Assembly: GCA_964019165.1 (NCBI GenBank)
Contig: OZ025267.1
Coordinates: forward strand, 2,505,650 to 2,569,649
From: Mastigias papua
Taxonomy: Eukaryota; Cnidaria; Scyphozoa; Rhizostomeae; Mastigiidae
Length of the DNA: 64,000 bases
Direction of reading: 5' to 3'
Made by a program: the position numbers and the translations under genes. The notes under the pieces were generated by a model. The model searched no databases, was not told the DNA's origin, and saw only the letters and a list, made by a program, of their open reading frames with translations. Numbering within the stretch: the first letter of the stretch is position 1; every line of letters begins with the position of its first letter. Below, one piece after another: positions 1 to 11,850 of the stretch.

Positions 1-425
1 AGGCGATAGGGGCTACATAATAAGCTGCATAAATTAGCTATGTGGTAAAATTTGCAGCCAGCTGACAGACCAAGCTAGAATGGCTTTGCAAGGTGGCATT
101 AAATGTCACTTGTTTTCATGATCATTTATGGTAAGTGGTGTAGCGTGCCCTCTCTAAATAATGTACCGACAAAAGTCATATCAAAATTGGTGATTTATGG
201 ATTTTTAATATAGTACTTTAGTTTATTTTGTTAGATAATTTAATTTTAGTTTTATTTTATGGGAGGGCCCTTGAAAACCAGCACTTGTGCTAAAGGGCTA
301 CCCCCTTAGCTAAATATATGAAATATGGAAATTAAGTATGAACGACAGAGCACCCTTTTATCTTTACTCCTTGTTTCAGTCATAAGAGCTATGAATCATG
401 AACAAATTTACAATCATTTACAAGG

Positions 426-490
426 ATCAGTGATTATATCAGTGATTATATCAGTGATTATATCAGTGATTATGATATCAGTGATTATAT
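426..490. repeat. 12-bp minisatellite
   Basis: About five tandem copies of a unit close to ATCAGTGATTAT, the last offset by an extra GAT. The repeat makes a spurious (Ser-Val-Ile-Ile)n reading frame. It ends directly at the possible splice acceptor at 495-496. The rest of 1-425 shows no feature I can support, apart from a short stretch near 265-300 resembling the one at 19451-19490 (both contain CTTGAAAACCAGC), probably a shared repeat tail. Confidence 0.85.
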
Positions 491-496
491 ATGCAG

Positions 497-2097
497 GAGC
501 ACCCATCATGGTTGGTCCCTGGGGAACAGAAGATCAAAGCTTCAACATATGCTACACCCTTGGTCAAGACAAGGACAAGACAACATACAGATACAATACA
601 TGTGATGAGGCCTGCCTGCAATCAGTAAGAGTTCCCTTTTGAAAGTCTCCATCAAAATATCAGATATTTCCTTGATGGGGGCTAAAGGTCCCCATTTGGA
701 TGGCTGCAGTCCCCCTGCCTTACCAGATTGTATGCTGCATTAATATATTTATTGAAGAGAGAAGATGATAGGGAGGATCCATGCAAGATACAATAGTGCA
801 AGAAAGCTTTATTTTTGCTAAAAAATGAAGATGGGCATTCTGTAATTTTGAAAGAGGCTTGCCTAAAGATAGTTCTTGAGGTAAAGAGCATATTTTCACA
901 TCTTCAGGGTAAATGTTTCAGCACTTGCAAAGTTTGGGACAAGTGCTCCCAGTATCCCCACATCCAGTTCCTATAAATCTGGATAAAAATGCATCTTATG
1001 GGCATTTTGTGTACCCAAGCATATCCTGTAAATGCTATATTTCACTACCATAGATGTGTTGATAACTGTTGTTAAAAATTTTCTATCATATTTTGTCACA
1101 TGTTGCCTACCAGTTATCTGGAATTTTTTGTCTACATTTCATTTGAATTCTAGCCATGCAGTAGAAATATAAAATATGGAAAACAAAGCACAACAGAGTT
1201 AAAAATGCTACAAAATAAGGTTAGATAAAATTTCCCACTACTGTTGAGGAAGTCACTCTAAGCAATATATTGCCTTGTCTCTTATGTTCCTTTCTTTAGT
1301 GTGAAGAACCTGGCTATACCATAAAATATGAAAATGAGGAAAAATATATACAGTTGGACTCCCAAACTCTACTCACAGTAAGTCTTGTTGTTTATCATTA
1401 TGTTGTAACCCATCAGCACCATCAATAGCCATATTTGATTCTTTCATGACCTCCATATCACACATTAATGTCATTTTCTTGTGAATTTCTTGAAGTAATT
1501 TGTTATTAATCTTACTGTGATCTTTGTATGCTACTGCACAATAGCCCAGAGCAAATAAGGAGACAGCCATAAACACTTTTCTTGCCAACCACACATACTC
1601 ATGGATCCATTCCTAGGCAGAAATGAAGAACTCATTACATTTTCACTAAATATTAAAGAAGTCAACCATTATAGAAGATAATTCACAGTAACATCTCATA
1701 TTTCTAGCTGTCATACAGAATCACAAAAATTACTATCATTCAAAATTAGGTGTTTCCAGTTATCAATTCTTCACAATCTTAAAACCAGAATGATGACAAA
1801 AAGTGAAATCAGTGTGTCTTTACGATTTAATTCAGCGCATTCCAGAATTAGAAAACCCGGTGACAAATTCAGCTGCAACAGAGGTGGCCATGACAGTTCC
1901 ATATATTAATCATTTTGACTCATACCTAAGTTAGTCTCTGTTGGAAAGGGTTCTGTGACAAAAGTATATTTGTAGAAAAATAGGATCTGATCTTCACAAT
2001 CTGTAAGCAAAAGTTAGACCCTGTTTTAATACAACCATTTCTGCAGAGCTATGCAGCTGAGGAAGCAACATACAGCTCTCTTTACCATCAATTGTTG
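497..2097 (+). CDS. Tentative internal exons of an unidentified plus-strand gene
   Basis: Three segments have good splice borders and matching phases: 497-624 (acceptor ATGCAG, donor GTAAGA), 1300-1377 (acceptor TTTCTTTAG, donor GTAAGT) and 2047-2097 (acceptor TTTCTGCAG, donor GTGGCA). The third could also run on to the stop at 2292. Joined, they read as a cysteine-containing, hydrophilic stretch including NTCDEACLQ followed by CEEPGY, which looks extracellular. I do not recognise the family. DEG/ENaC-like cysteine spacing was considered, but the evidence is too thin. The segments lie antisense to the brambleberry-like gene; the second overlaps its last exon by five bases and the third lies in its intron. 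No start or end is visible. These could be chance ORFs between AG and GT. Confidence 0.3.
1373..1612 (-). CDS. Brambleberry-like copy 1, last visible exon
   Basis: Acceptor TGCCTAG at 1620-1613, then 79 codons to TGA at 1375-1373. It encodes a third membrane segment and a charged tail. The matching exon of copy 2 aligns with it (WLAR in copy 1 against WHAR in copy 2). GTGAGT at 1376-1371 could be a donor to a further exon, so the C terminus is not certain. Confidence 0.65.
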   Translation of the reverse strand, partial: EWIHEYVWLARKVFMAVSLFALGYCAVAYKDHSKINNKLLQEIHKKMTLMCDMEVMKESNMAIDGADGLQHNDKQQDLL

Positions 2098-3827
2098 GTG
2101 GCAAACCCCACCATTAAATTCAAAAAGAGTAAAAAGAACTTAGTTTTGGGAAGAATTTTAACAGTCAGTGCAGAAGTTAGTGAAATGGTTGACTCAAAAA
2201 GCTTGACGATTTTCTTTACATCATACCTGGAATGGTCTGGAATGAGCACTAATGAACGAAGGCACATTCCACATTTGTATTGTGACAGCTAGGAAGGCAG
2301 AATCAAGTTGTAAATCCAGTGTAAGTGTACAGTGTACAAGCATTACATCTGCCTATCATTTTAGACAGATTGATGTCAGGGATGGCAGAGCAACATCTCC
2401 AGTGGGAAATGCTAGAGTGGATGGAGTGAAATTGCAGAGATATTGAGGGTGTTACAACAGGTACTAAAATATGCTTGCTATAAAAAGTGGAGGGACTGCA
2501 GTCCTCCACCCCCATGGCTCCCCCATCCATGGATGTACAAAGGCACATTAATTGCATTAAATAATTTTAGAACCAGTTAGGTCATATTTAACATTTTCCT
2601 ACAGCACACCTAATGGCCTCTCAAGACAGGCTGATGTTCTCTGGCAAAGATGTCTGGATACACTGGTCTAGGGATTCTTTTCCTGTTTGTACTGCAGAGG
2701 TGAAATGGCTTCTTAAGTGTGTACCTAAGTGCGAAAAAAATTTGATTTTATATTCAATATTGGTGAATAGAACATACAACAGTAGATCCGTGTAGTTCCT
2801 TATATGCCAAAGCTTTGTCTGTGATGCATTTCTCTATTACTACCAACAAAGCAAATAGCATAAACAGTGGCAATCTAGCTCCCATAGTTCTCGGAGCACT
2901 TGTGAACAAGTAGCAGGTAATAATTGAAACCACGTAGAATGCTAAAGATTGCAAACTGATGAACTCCCCAAGAAACATAGCCTGCAGTTTTGTGATATGC
3001 CTTATTCCTTGAAATATATCATCGAACGTTTGACTAAACAGAGCTTCCTGTTGAGCTGCCTTCTGTTTCATCTCATCAAATGCAGCTCTAGCAGACTGTG
3101 TGGAGGCATCCAGAGTGTTTTTCAAACTCTCTTCCCTTTTGATTATTAGTCTTTGATTTCGTAATGTTCTCTCTTGAGATTTGAGTACTAAATCCTGATT
3201 ATGCAGAGACTCATCCAACTTGTCAATCGTTCTATCAGTTGTGTATGATAGCTTTGCGATCGTCTCGGCCGTTTTTTGTCTCCAAATATCACTCTGCAGA
3301 TAGAAACATATGTCGGTGACATGAGTGAAAAACTCAGTGTATATGATGAATGACGATGCATCATTGTCTCTCATTGATTTCGTACACTGCAGAAAAGTAC
3401 TCTTCTCTGTACAGTCATAAGTTTTCAACCCTGATTTCTCGAAGTGGCAATTTGTAAATTTAATTGCTAAGATACTTCTTTCTATATCAGTGGTTTCACT
3501 GCACTTTGATTGCAATTCTTGGATAGCTCTCATCCAACACGGGCTGTTTCTCGATTGATAGTCTTCCAGTATCCGCTTGCCACGTTGTATGGCACCTTTA
3601 TTATCTAGGCCTAAATCATGCAGAGTGTGTGCTGCTTGATCTTCAACTACTTCTTCACTTCCAAATAATACAGAAAAAAACAGAAACAGAAAAGTAAAGA
3701 GACTCATTTGTCCTATCAGGTATCGAAAAAACTTGCTGTTATTCCAGATGTAGGAGATCATCTTTCTCAGTACATGAATGTCAAGTTGGGAATGTGGCTG
3801 CAAAATAGCAACAGTAACTTGTAACAT
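1373..3827 (-). CDS. Brambleberry-like nuclear fusion protein (KAR5/GEX1 family), copy 1
   Basis: Members of this family sit in the nuclear envelope and are needed for nuclear membrane fusion: yeast Kar5, plant GEX1 and zebrafish Brambleberry. Exon 1 (3827 to 2781) and exon 2 (1612 to 1373) join in phase to give 428 residues from the first ATG, or 388 from Met41 at 3707. Met41 begins a clean hydrophobic signal peptide and is the more likely start. After it comes the family's cysteine-rich luminal region with SPCW (Cys97), SKC, NCHF, YDC and DICFYL, then a long Gln/Lys/Glu-rich coiled-coil region, two hydrophobic segments near the end of exon 1 and a third in exon 2 (VFMAVSLFALGYCAVAY). The donor GTTGTA at 2780 is weak, but it matches the position of a strong GTAAGT donor in copy 2. 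The gene could continue past 1373, because GTGAGT starts at 1376. A paralogue lies about 5.4 kb away on the same strand. The family call rests on the cysteine pattern and overall layout. Confidence 0.8.
2781..3827 (-). CDS. Brambleberry-like copy 1, exon 1
   Basis: Exon 1 holds the signal peptide, cysteine-rich domain, coiled coil and two membrane segments. Reading past 2781 adds only eight codons before a stop, which supports splicing here. Upstream of 3707 the frame stays open to an ATG at 3827, but that extra 40-residue stretch is not signal-peptide-like and may be 5' untranslated. Confidence 0.75.
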
Positions 3828-3829
3828 TC

Positions 3830-4355
3830 ATGGTAACTAGGTGCTAAAGGCGCCGGGAGCGATGATAAGTTGAGGCGACAATATGTTTTGGCTCTTGGCT
3901 GCTTATGGAGTGGGGTAGGGGCAACCATCCCAATAAACCAAACTAACAAAATCTAATTACAAGTTTTATCTACTGATATAACAATAACATTGTTCTCCCT
4001 TCTTATTTGTGAATTTTTTCGTATCTTGTAGACTTGCTTGCAGGTTACAATCTAAGGAATCATGATATTTGCCCCCTCTCAGTGGCCGAGCCACGGGGGG
4101 GGGGGGTTGGGATACTATATTTATCCAAAGTAGGCCTTAATTAGCTGTAATTTAGCTATTTGTTCTTTCTATTAGCCTACTATAAATAAATTAATGATGA
4201 TGATGATGATGATGATGATGATGCTGATACTGGCTCCCCACGTTATTCCAAAGACGGTCCTTGAGATTCATGCAAATTTGATGATAAAGTCTTGAATAGG
4301 AGGGTATATTTTAAAGGTTATGATGATGTCCCTTCTTCTTCTTTTATATGCCTCT
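3830..4355. other. Intergenic, no gene seen
   Basis: Between the brambleberry-like gene and a LINE remnant I see only low-complexity sequence. It includes a poly-G run at about 4096-4106 and a (GAT)n tract at 4194-4222. Confidence 0.6.
4194..4222. repeat. (GAT)n microsatellite
   Basis: About nine GAT/TGA triplets. The tract lies downstream of the stop of the minus-strand LINE fragment at 4356-4718, where non-LTR retrotransposons often end in short tandem repeats, so it may be that element's tail. Confidence 0.8.
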
Positions 4356-4718
4356 TCATGAATGAAGGTTGGCCTCTTTCAGGTACTTTCTCCATTTCCC
4401 TCTGTTTTCTGCATTTTCTTTTAGTGTCTTAAATTCCTTGATCCCTGTTACAGATTGTCCTATTTCATGCCACTTCATTCTTTTCCTTCCTCTTACTTTG
4501 CTTTTTTGTGTTATTTCTGTTTCTATCATGTCTTTTAGTTCTTTTCCAGCTGAGCCCCGCAGAATATGCCCTAAGTATCTGAATCTTCTCTCCTTAATTT
4601 TGACTCTGAGTGTTAGGCCTGCCATGTTCATTCTATTTCTCACTTCTTCATTAGTTTTCTTCTCAGTCCATCTTATTTTTAACAATCTTCTTAGAGCCCA
4701 GTGTTCAAAAGCATTCAT
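4356..4718 (-). mobile_element. LINE (non-LTR retrotransposon) C-terminal fragment
   Basis: A 120-codon open frame matches the tail that follows the reverse transcriptase in many LINEs. An ALRRLLKIRWTEKKTNEEV segment is followed by RRFRYLGHILRGSAGKEL, then a basic stretch (KVRGRKRMKWHE) and a GKWRKYL end. The reverse transcriptase catalytic part and the endonuclease are absent, so this is a 5'-truncated dead copy. The frame has no internal stop, suggesting a fairly recent insertion. The exact clade cannot be set from this piece. Confidence 0.75.
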
Positions 4719-5429
4719 TTCTCTTTGTATTTTCTTTGGATGTTCCTTATGTTCACATATTTAGATTTAATGGCATTGATCGGACAGTCAGGAATGAAAT
4801 TAATTGAAAATAGTGTGTATTTCAAAATGGGAGCGGCTCAACATGTTTCTTTGAAAGCTGTGAACATAGTTGCATAATTCCCAGACAAGAGGGGGTAGAT
4901 AGGAAAGGGTTTCATCTTTGCATCGTTACTTCTCGTTCATGCGCAGATCCAGGCTACAGCGTACTGGAGTCAGATTTTACACATATGATGTAATGATTAT
5001 CCGCGCATACATAACTATGCTTCATGTTATAAAACTTTGGTTCAAAATACCTCGTGTAAACGGGGCCTTAGTAGACATACAGTTCTTTCCCTCTTGACTC
5101 TCTACAAAGCTTAGACTGGGGGATTACTAAAGGAATTGGTAACCTGCTTTTTATGACAGCGATATTGAGGATCAGTGCTGTACTGGTCAATCGTGTCTCA
5201 TTCTGAGGAGCAGCAGCAGCAGCTCTGGCGGGAGCTAGAGTCATTTCAAATCTACCCAATCAAAACCACAGCTGATGTCTGCTGAAGATTGAACATCGAA
5301 TCAAATTTGACGCTGATTGCTGCTGAAAATGTAGTGAATAATATCTGGAACGAAATTCACAGGCTGAAAAGGCTATATGCAACACCGCTTTGAGGAGCTC
5401 CTGTTGAAGTGAGAAGGAGAGCATCCGTT

Positions 5430-5700
5430 TCTAGCATTGCCTTACCACAGTGCCGTGTCCAGACTGACGTTGGCGACGATGGATCTCTATACAATTGTAT
5501 CATGTATAGCTCTCAGAACTTCCTCTGCTTTTTAATATTTGCTGCTTCCTTGATACCATCCATATATTTAAGTCTCTGTCTTCTCCGTGCTCTCTTTCCG
5601 TCAATCATTCCCAGGAGCAGATATTATCCAGGCCACTCCGTCACAACACATGCCCAAGGAACCCTAGCTGTCTTGCATTGGGATATCATAAGCTTGGCCA
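5430..5700 (-). mobile_element. Degenerate LINE reverse-transcriptase tail
   Basis: Read on the minus strand, this stretch gives FLGHVL, then LGMIDGKRARRRQRLKYMDG followed by IKEAANI. This is the common post-RT tail motif of LINEs (xLGHVxR ... GRRxRGRPRxRWxDGIKE). It is spread over two frames with stops, so it is an old, broken copy. Nothing else is supported between 4719 and 5430 except a short (CAG)n near 5210-5222. Confidence 0.5.
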
Positions 5701-7424
5701 CTCATTGATATCTCTAGCATTGGTGTTCAACCATAATCTTTCAGAAATTACGTAATTAGCTTGCGTTGAATTGCGTTGTTACAAGATATGATTTAGCAAC
5801 TTTATGTTTCAATTTAGTAAATCACAAAATCTTTGTATTTATTCTTTGGGTCTATAGTCCGTGACTTTTAGCCCTTGAAAAATTTCATCACAATTAATCC
5901 TATTTCAATCATTTCAAATGTAAGACAGTTTTTAGAAGACGAAACTTCTTGTCAGGCAATAGGACAAGCTGTCAAGTCATTATAAATGCCTTCGTAGACT
6001 TCGGTTATTTGAAAATGGTACAACGCAGTGTGCTAGTGTTGGCATACCTACTTTGCATCATAGCTTGCTCTAAGTCATCATAGCTAGGGGAACAGTGTAA
6101 CAGGGGACCTCACTGATATCTGTGGCCAAGCTTATGAAAGTGTAAAAGCTTGCCTATAATACTGAATATTGCTTCTACCATGACGCAAACTTAATTGCCA
6201 ACAGCTTTGTTGCATCGCAAGTCAAAGTTCTTAAGTTTTAATGTTGTTTCCTCATGTGATATGGATTTTGTTTAGTAAAACTAGTATAGTAAAATATTTT
6301 GTTTATATCTAGGTTGGAAGGACGCCATGTTTTTATAGATTTGTGTATTGATCAATAATGTTCTTGTGTTTTGCATTGCTTAATACCAATGCTGTTGATT
6401 CGTGATCTATAGGCGTAAGATACAAGGCATTTGAGACCCTTGTTCTATTGCCAGGTACTATTTTATGTTGCATATTCAACAGTGATGCAACCCAGGATTC
6501 CTTTTGTTACGCTATACTGGTATGACAAAACTATTTAACAGAATTTTAGCGTTGTAATGCATAATACAAAGTATAGTTTATTTAAAATTATCTCGACATA
6601 CCCTTGCATTAATGACCACGCCCTAAATCCATAACAGCGCCCTTTTAGCATCAGACGTGTACTTGCATCCTGTGTGTTGTGCCATTCTGTGAATCCACAT
6701 ACAAGAGGAGTTTGAAAGTTTTTAGAAAAATCTGAGATTTGATTGTGCAGGAGTATGGTCTTGGAAAATGAGAGTATGGTTTAGAAAATCTTAAAGTATC
6801 GGATCAATAATTGACAATGTTAGAACTTAGAAGTTTCTATTGTTCTTTGTCAGCATCAATGCCTTATGAAAACATTTTGCACAACTTCATATTGTGCCAC
6901 AAATAACCTTGCAAGCCATTTAGCTCATTGTCAAACAATAGAAGCTCATACCTACAATTTTGGAGAGTCACAGGGGCGTGGTCACCAGAATATCTCATGC
7001 AAGGCGTGACCAATATGTATCATAGTATAGTGTATCCTTGGAAATTGTCACTTAACTAGGCACCATGCACATAAGATATGAAAACTGAAGTCCTGATCCC
7101 CGAGATAAATGCAGTGCAGTCAAGCTATAAGCATTAGTTTGTACTAGGGTGCTGTCTTCATCACCTTTTGTGATAGGGATTTGTTTTAGGGGGGAGTTAT
7201 CGGCGACTTTAAAGTTCTAGCATGGGAGCCTATTCAGGGGGTGGCTTTTTCGAGGGGACTAGTCCGACAGCTACAAATCACCATAGTTACCAACACGTCA
7301 TGATTGTTTTATCAACGTTTTCCAAAGAGCCAAAAAGTACCAGTAAGTGAGCTAATCCACGATGTCTTCTGCAAGCTATGGAGCTATGGCATCTCCACAT
7401 CCCCTACTTTGGCTCATCCCTGAC
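5701..7424. other. Intergenic, no gene seen
   Basis: I find no convincing coding exon, RNA gene or element border here. A G-rich stretch at about 7190-7260 with CTATTCAGGGGG resembles wording inside the MITE at 23557-23904, but I could not define its ends. Confidence 0.5.
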
Positions 7425-7690
7425 AGTATCAGTATCATCAATATCATAATCATCATAATCATCATCATCATAATCATCATCATCATAATCATAATCATCA
7501 TCATCATAATCAGAATCATTATAATCATCATGGTCATCATAATCAGAATCATCATCATCGTAATCAGAATCATCATCATCATAATCACCATCGTCATCAT
7601 AATCAGAATCATCATCATCATCATAAGAATCATCATGATCATAATCATCATCATCATCAGCATCATCATAATCAGGATCATCATAATCAG
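7425..7690. repeat. Long imperfect (ATC)n microsatellite
   Basis: About 265 bp of ATC/ATA triplets with scattered substitutions. It creates artefactual poly-Ile and poly-Met reading frames on the two strands, which are not genes. Confidence 0.95.
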
Positions 7691-7992
7691 CATAAAAATT
7701 ATTTATTTATCTAAAGGATGCTATCTAATAGAGCTTAGTTACTTCTAATTTAAGCATACCACATACAAATTGCAAAGGTAGAATAGAAGAAATATGTTTA
7801 AAGAATACAATTCAATTTTACTGATATATAGAATTACAAAAGCTAAGTAACTGAGAGGTAAGTAGACAACAATAATTTTGGCCATGCCGGTATTCTTTTA
7901 TTCTGTCAGAAACCCAGTAATGTGAATGTATATTTTTCATAGCTTGCGGTTGCATTTATCACAATCCCAAGATCTGATGTGTTTTGAAAATT

Positions 7993-8836
7993 CTAAGCTA
8001 GCTGGCTTTTAATTTCATGGGGGAGGAGTTGCCACAGTATATTTCCAAGGTAGCGTATGGGCTCAATGCAAAAGGAAGTACCTCTCACCTTGCTATGTAT
8101 ACCGTCATTGCTATGCCTTAGATTCAGTAGCGTACACTGGTGGTTTGGGGTTCCGAACCCCCACTTTTCTAAAACATGGTTCTCCAGATTTTTCCAAAAG
8201 AGTGTAGACTTAATAAGGGAGGGGTTAGTAGAATGCTTTATTCTTGTGATCGATGTGAACGACATTGAGGATGCGAGCATAAAAACATCTCCAAATGAAC
8301 TCAGTTTTTAAGAGCAACAATGTTATACTATAGAACAGGTAAGTAAAAATCTGTCTTAAAACTATCTAGGTATATTTATCCATTCTAGAATAATAGCATT
8401 ATCAATCAAAGTCCAAATACAACTGTAAAATACTGTAGAGTTTACTTGAGTTATTGCAAGTGAGTTATTAGCAGAGAATATTTCAAAAGGAGTGTTTCCT
8501 TACATTTGAGAGAGTTTGAAGGTCATAGATTGTAGAAAGTATCTCGTTCCCTGAAAATGTTTGTCATAAACGGTGGATTTAGATCTGGCTTTGGTTTTGT
8601 AGATCCCAGTCAAAGCAACTTCAAATTCCTGATATGGATCGGAACCGAATTGGTTTGTTCCAAGAGGAGACCAAAATCATGTCTGTTTTCTTTATATGCA
8701 ATTTGCAAAACTCTTTGATGAAGTGATTCATTCTGTGGTTCAAGGTTCTATCAAAAAACATCCATACAAATGGACAGTAGTTGAACTGAGTTAAAAGAAA
8801 TGCAGCCATTAAATGTTGCAGCATTTCAGTACCCAT
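7993..8836 (-). mobile_element. Degenerate LINE reverse-transcriptase remnant
   Basis: Two minus-strand pieces in the right order match the end of a LINE reverse transcriptase. At 8836-8621 the reading LLTQFNYCPFVWMFFDRTLN fits the conserved SQFNYCPLIWMFHSR-type motif. At 8280-7993 the reading LLNLRHSN ... IRYLGNILWQLLPHEIKS fits the YLGPxIWNxLPxxIK-type C terminus. The segment between is broken by stops and indels. This is a dead copy lying between the two brambleberry-like genes. Confidence 0.7.
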
Positions 8837-9186
8837 ATATCTAGATATGCGGGCAAGAGGATTGAGTTTTTGACGAATCTCGCTACAGAGGTTGTAACAT
8901 GTTTCTTAAAGAATAAAGATTTGTCTTTAGTTATACGGAGAAGATTCTCCTCAGTACCTTCTTTTACAAGAATATTATCTATTTTAATGATTATTTCATT
9001 AGCATTAGTTTACAAATTAGGAGGATACTGGTCACAAACGGAACATGAGTATGCAATGTGAAATGTAGATGCCATGTACAATGAAATCATTGCACTATTC
9101 TCAGCAAGATTTGAGCAGCAAAGTACATCAAGTTTAAAGCTGTATGATCACATTGAAATAAACTATATCTGCAAGTGTGTAGTAGT

Positions 9187-9486
9187 TCAGATCCTCTGAT
9201 GGCGTTCTTCAATCCTCTTGAGCATTTCGTTGTTTTTTTTAACAAGGTCTTCGTATGTACCTAGAGCATAGACCCAGATCGACAGAGCAAAAATGACATA
9301 AGCATATCTAGCATGCCATCCATTTGTAGATCCATTCCTGCAACAAAAAGACGAGGAGTACACCCCGGTTTGAAGACAGAATATGTATGCAAAATATCAA
9401 GCATTATTATTCAATTGAACTCATAGTCATCGACATCAAGCTTAAAATTCCTTCCCATCATTAGAATACTTGACATAAATATATAT

Positions 9487-9577
<91 letters not shown>

Positions 9578-11492
9578 GGTCTCTTTGGATGCATCATCAT
9601 AAACATGGTTTGTTGTTACTACGCCAATTTTCTTTCAAAGATACAATTTTGACTGTTTAGCGTAATCGAGCTAGAAGTGTAATCAACAAGTATACGGAGT
9701 TGTTTACACTTAATGACATATAGTTTTCGGAGTATCGTTATTCAACCGTAAGGGGGTAACAGAAAGCAGGACTTATCGTAAGCAATAGGAATAAGAAAGT
9801 AACTTGTGCCTTGCACGCCACATAAAGATCTTCAAAAGCAACACGTTTCACGCTTGTGATGAGTAATGGGGAAACGTTGAAAGGAAGCATCAATGCTACC
9901 TATCTATAGCATTTGGGGGGCTCCACCCCAAAAATGATCATCAATTTTGACTAGAGGCTCCGTCCCCTGAGCCCCGATAGAAATCATCCCTTGGTTTAGA
10001 ACGTGTTTCCTTTTCAAAGAACCTTATACGTGAATTACTCTTCTACTCCGTTTACTAATATTCATAGTCTACACTGTACATGAAATTAGCCAAATCTAAC
10101 TTATTAGGTGAGACTGTGAGTTAAGGAATTTATAGGGAAAGTCTGCATCATTATCATTTAGATTCTAATCAAGGTATAAACTAGATTTGAAGCGTTACTG
10201 AAAAGCAAAGATAACGAGCTCTGTGAGCATAAACTGGACGTTAGGAGCACCTTCTGATCATATTTGACACTCATTAAAGCTCTTCTGGTCGCTTCCAGAA
10301 CTAATGGTAATGAAAGAAGTGATGGCTTGGCGCATAATAATAGTGAATAAATTCATCAGAGAGCACTTCGAAAGGCTTACGTTGCTTGAAAGTATTGGTG
10401 TAGAAACCCATGGGTTAGCACTATAGTAAACACTTACGGTTATAGAACCATTTCTTTCTTTGTAGTTCAATGCATATTCAAGAAGGAGTTTCTCAACCAT
10501 TACCAGGAATATGAAGAGTACAAAGATATACTGCCTCACTTTCATGATACGTGGAATGCTGGTTATGAAGTAACCTACATATAGTATGGCAAAGTAGACT
10601 ACCAAAGATTCAAAAGTCATGAACTCCCCGAGAACATGAGCTGCAATTCTTCAACCTTTCTTACTATCTCTGATACCTTTTCAAACTTGTTGAAGGCTTT
10701 TGTTGCCTTACCCTCTATCTGCTGCTTAGTTTCATCAAATACGATCTTAAGTGTGATATTCAAACTATCCAAGATGTATTTAGCGTGCTGGGCACTTTCC
10801 ACAATAATCTGTTGATTTATTAGCGATTTGTTTTGAAGGTCTAGAACAGTGTCTTGAATGTTCAATGATTGATCTAGCTTTGAAATAGTGTTCTCAGTTG
10901 CTTGAGATAACTGTGATACGATATGAACAGTTTTCTGCCTCCATGCTTCACTTTGTAGATAAAAGCATATATCAGTTACATGAGTGAAGAACTCTGTATA
11001 TACAAGGAAGGAAGAACTGTCAACGGTTTTCATGCATGATGTACAATCTAGGAATGTCTTCTCGTCTGTACAATCGTATGTTGTCAAGCCTGATTTCTTG
11101 AAGTGACAATTTGCAAACTTCATAGCTAGAATGCTTCTTTCAATATCAGTCATTTGACTGCATTTAGATCTCAACTCTGTCACGGCTTCCATCCAGCAAG
11201 GACTGATTCTTGATGCATAATCTTGTAGCTTCTCTCTGCCTCTTCGAACAGCATTTCGACCGTCCAGTTCTAAATCTGGCATGTATGATGATGTGTCTTG
11301 CTCAATATCCCCTTGATCACTAATGACAAGGGAAGACATTACGAGGAATGAAATCACTAATATCATCTGCCTTTGACGTTGTGGACACTGAACAAGATTG
11401 TTACAAGTTGAAAGAAACATTTTGAATCGCATGTGGTGTTTGCTGAATGTATTTGGCAGAACTAACTTTAGTTTGAGTGATCTGTTGAACAT
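9187..11492 (-). pseudogene. Brambleberry-like nuclear fusion protein, copy 2 (two frameshifts)
   Basis: This is a tandem paralogue of 1373-3827 with the same layout: signal peptide from about 11366, SPCW, SKCSQMTDIERSILAMKFANC and DICFYL cysteine motifs, coiled coil, membrane segments, one intron (10437-9338; donor GTAAGT, acceptor TTGCAG). Two lesions break it. At about 10621-10636 one base is missing in a run of G, so the first frame stops after LMFSGSS, while the homologous frame continues as FESLVVYFAIL. At the start of exon 2 (about 9320-9337) two bases are missing relative to copy 1, so the spliced frame reaches TAG after EWIYKWMAC. The homologous frame gives GWHARYAYVIFALSIW and ends at TGA 9187-9189. 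It is either a recent pseudogene or an artefact of indel errors; the first lesion is in a homopolymer, the second is not. Confidence 0.7.
9478..9575. repeat. (AT)n microsatellite
   Basis: Nearly pure AT dinucleotides with two ATAAAT interruptions at the left end. It lies in the intron of the second brambleberry-like copy. Confidence 0.95.
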
Positions 11493-11850
11493 AATTCATC
11501 AAGCTGATTTTTGGAATGTTTTCCTGTTTCGGTTAGTAATTAGTGACTTTGTCTTCAAATAGGATTTGTGCGACTCCTATCTGTGCGTGTATTATGCGAG
11601 CCTAGTAAGCCCTATTGTGATTCGGAATGTGTATAGATTTGATCTACTAGTGTTCTACTCTTGCTGTAGAGTCGTAAAATCTTTGGAGATAGGGTATTTG
11701 ATGTGTTGAATCGTATGCACAACGTGAGCTTCATTGTTGCCTCTATTTTCAACGATCCTCATTGATATTTACTCAGTGGGCTAGATAGGAAAATTCATGG
11801 GAGGTTCAAGAGTTGTAGATTAAGTTTGTTTAGCTAGTCAGTTATATTTA

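Noticed and set aside
4369..4764. 131-codon plus-strand hydrophobic ORF
   Set aside because: Antisense shadow of the LINE fragment at 4356-4718.
7362..7748. Poly-Ile and poly-Met ORFs on both strands
   Set aside because: They are translations of the (ATC)n microsatellite.
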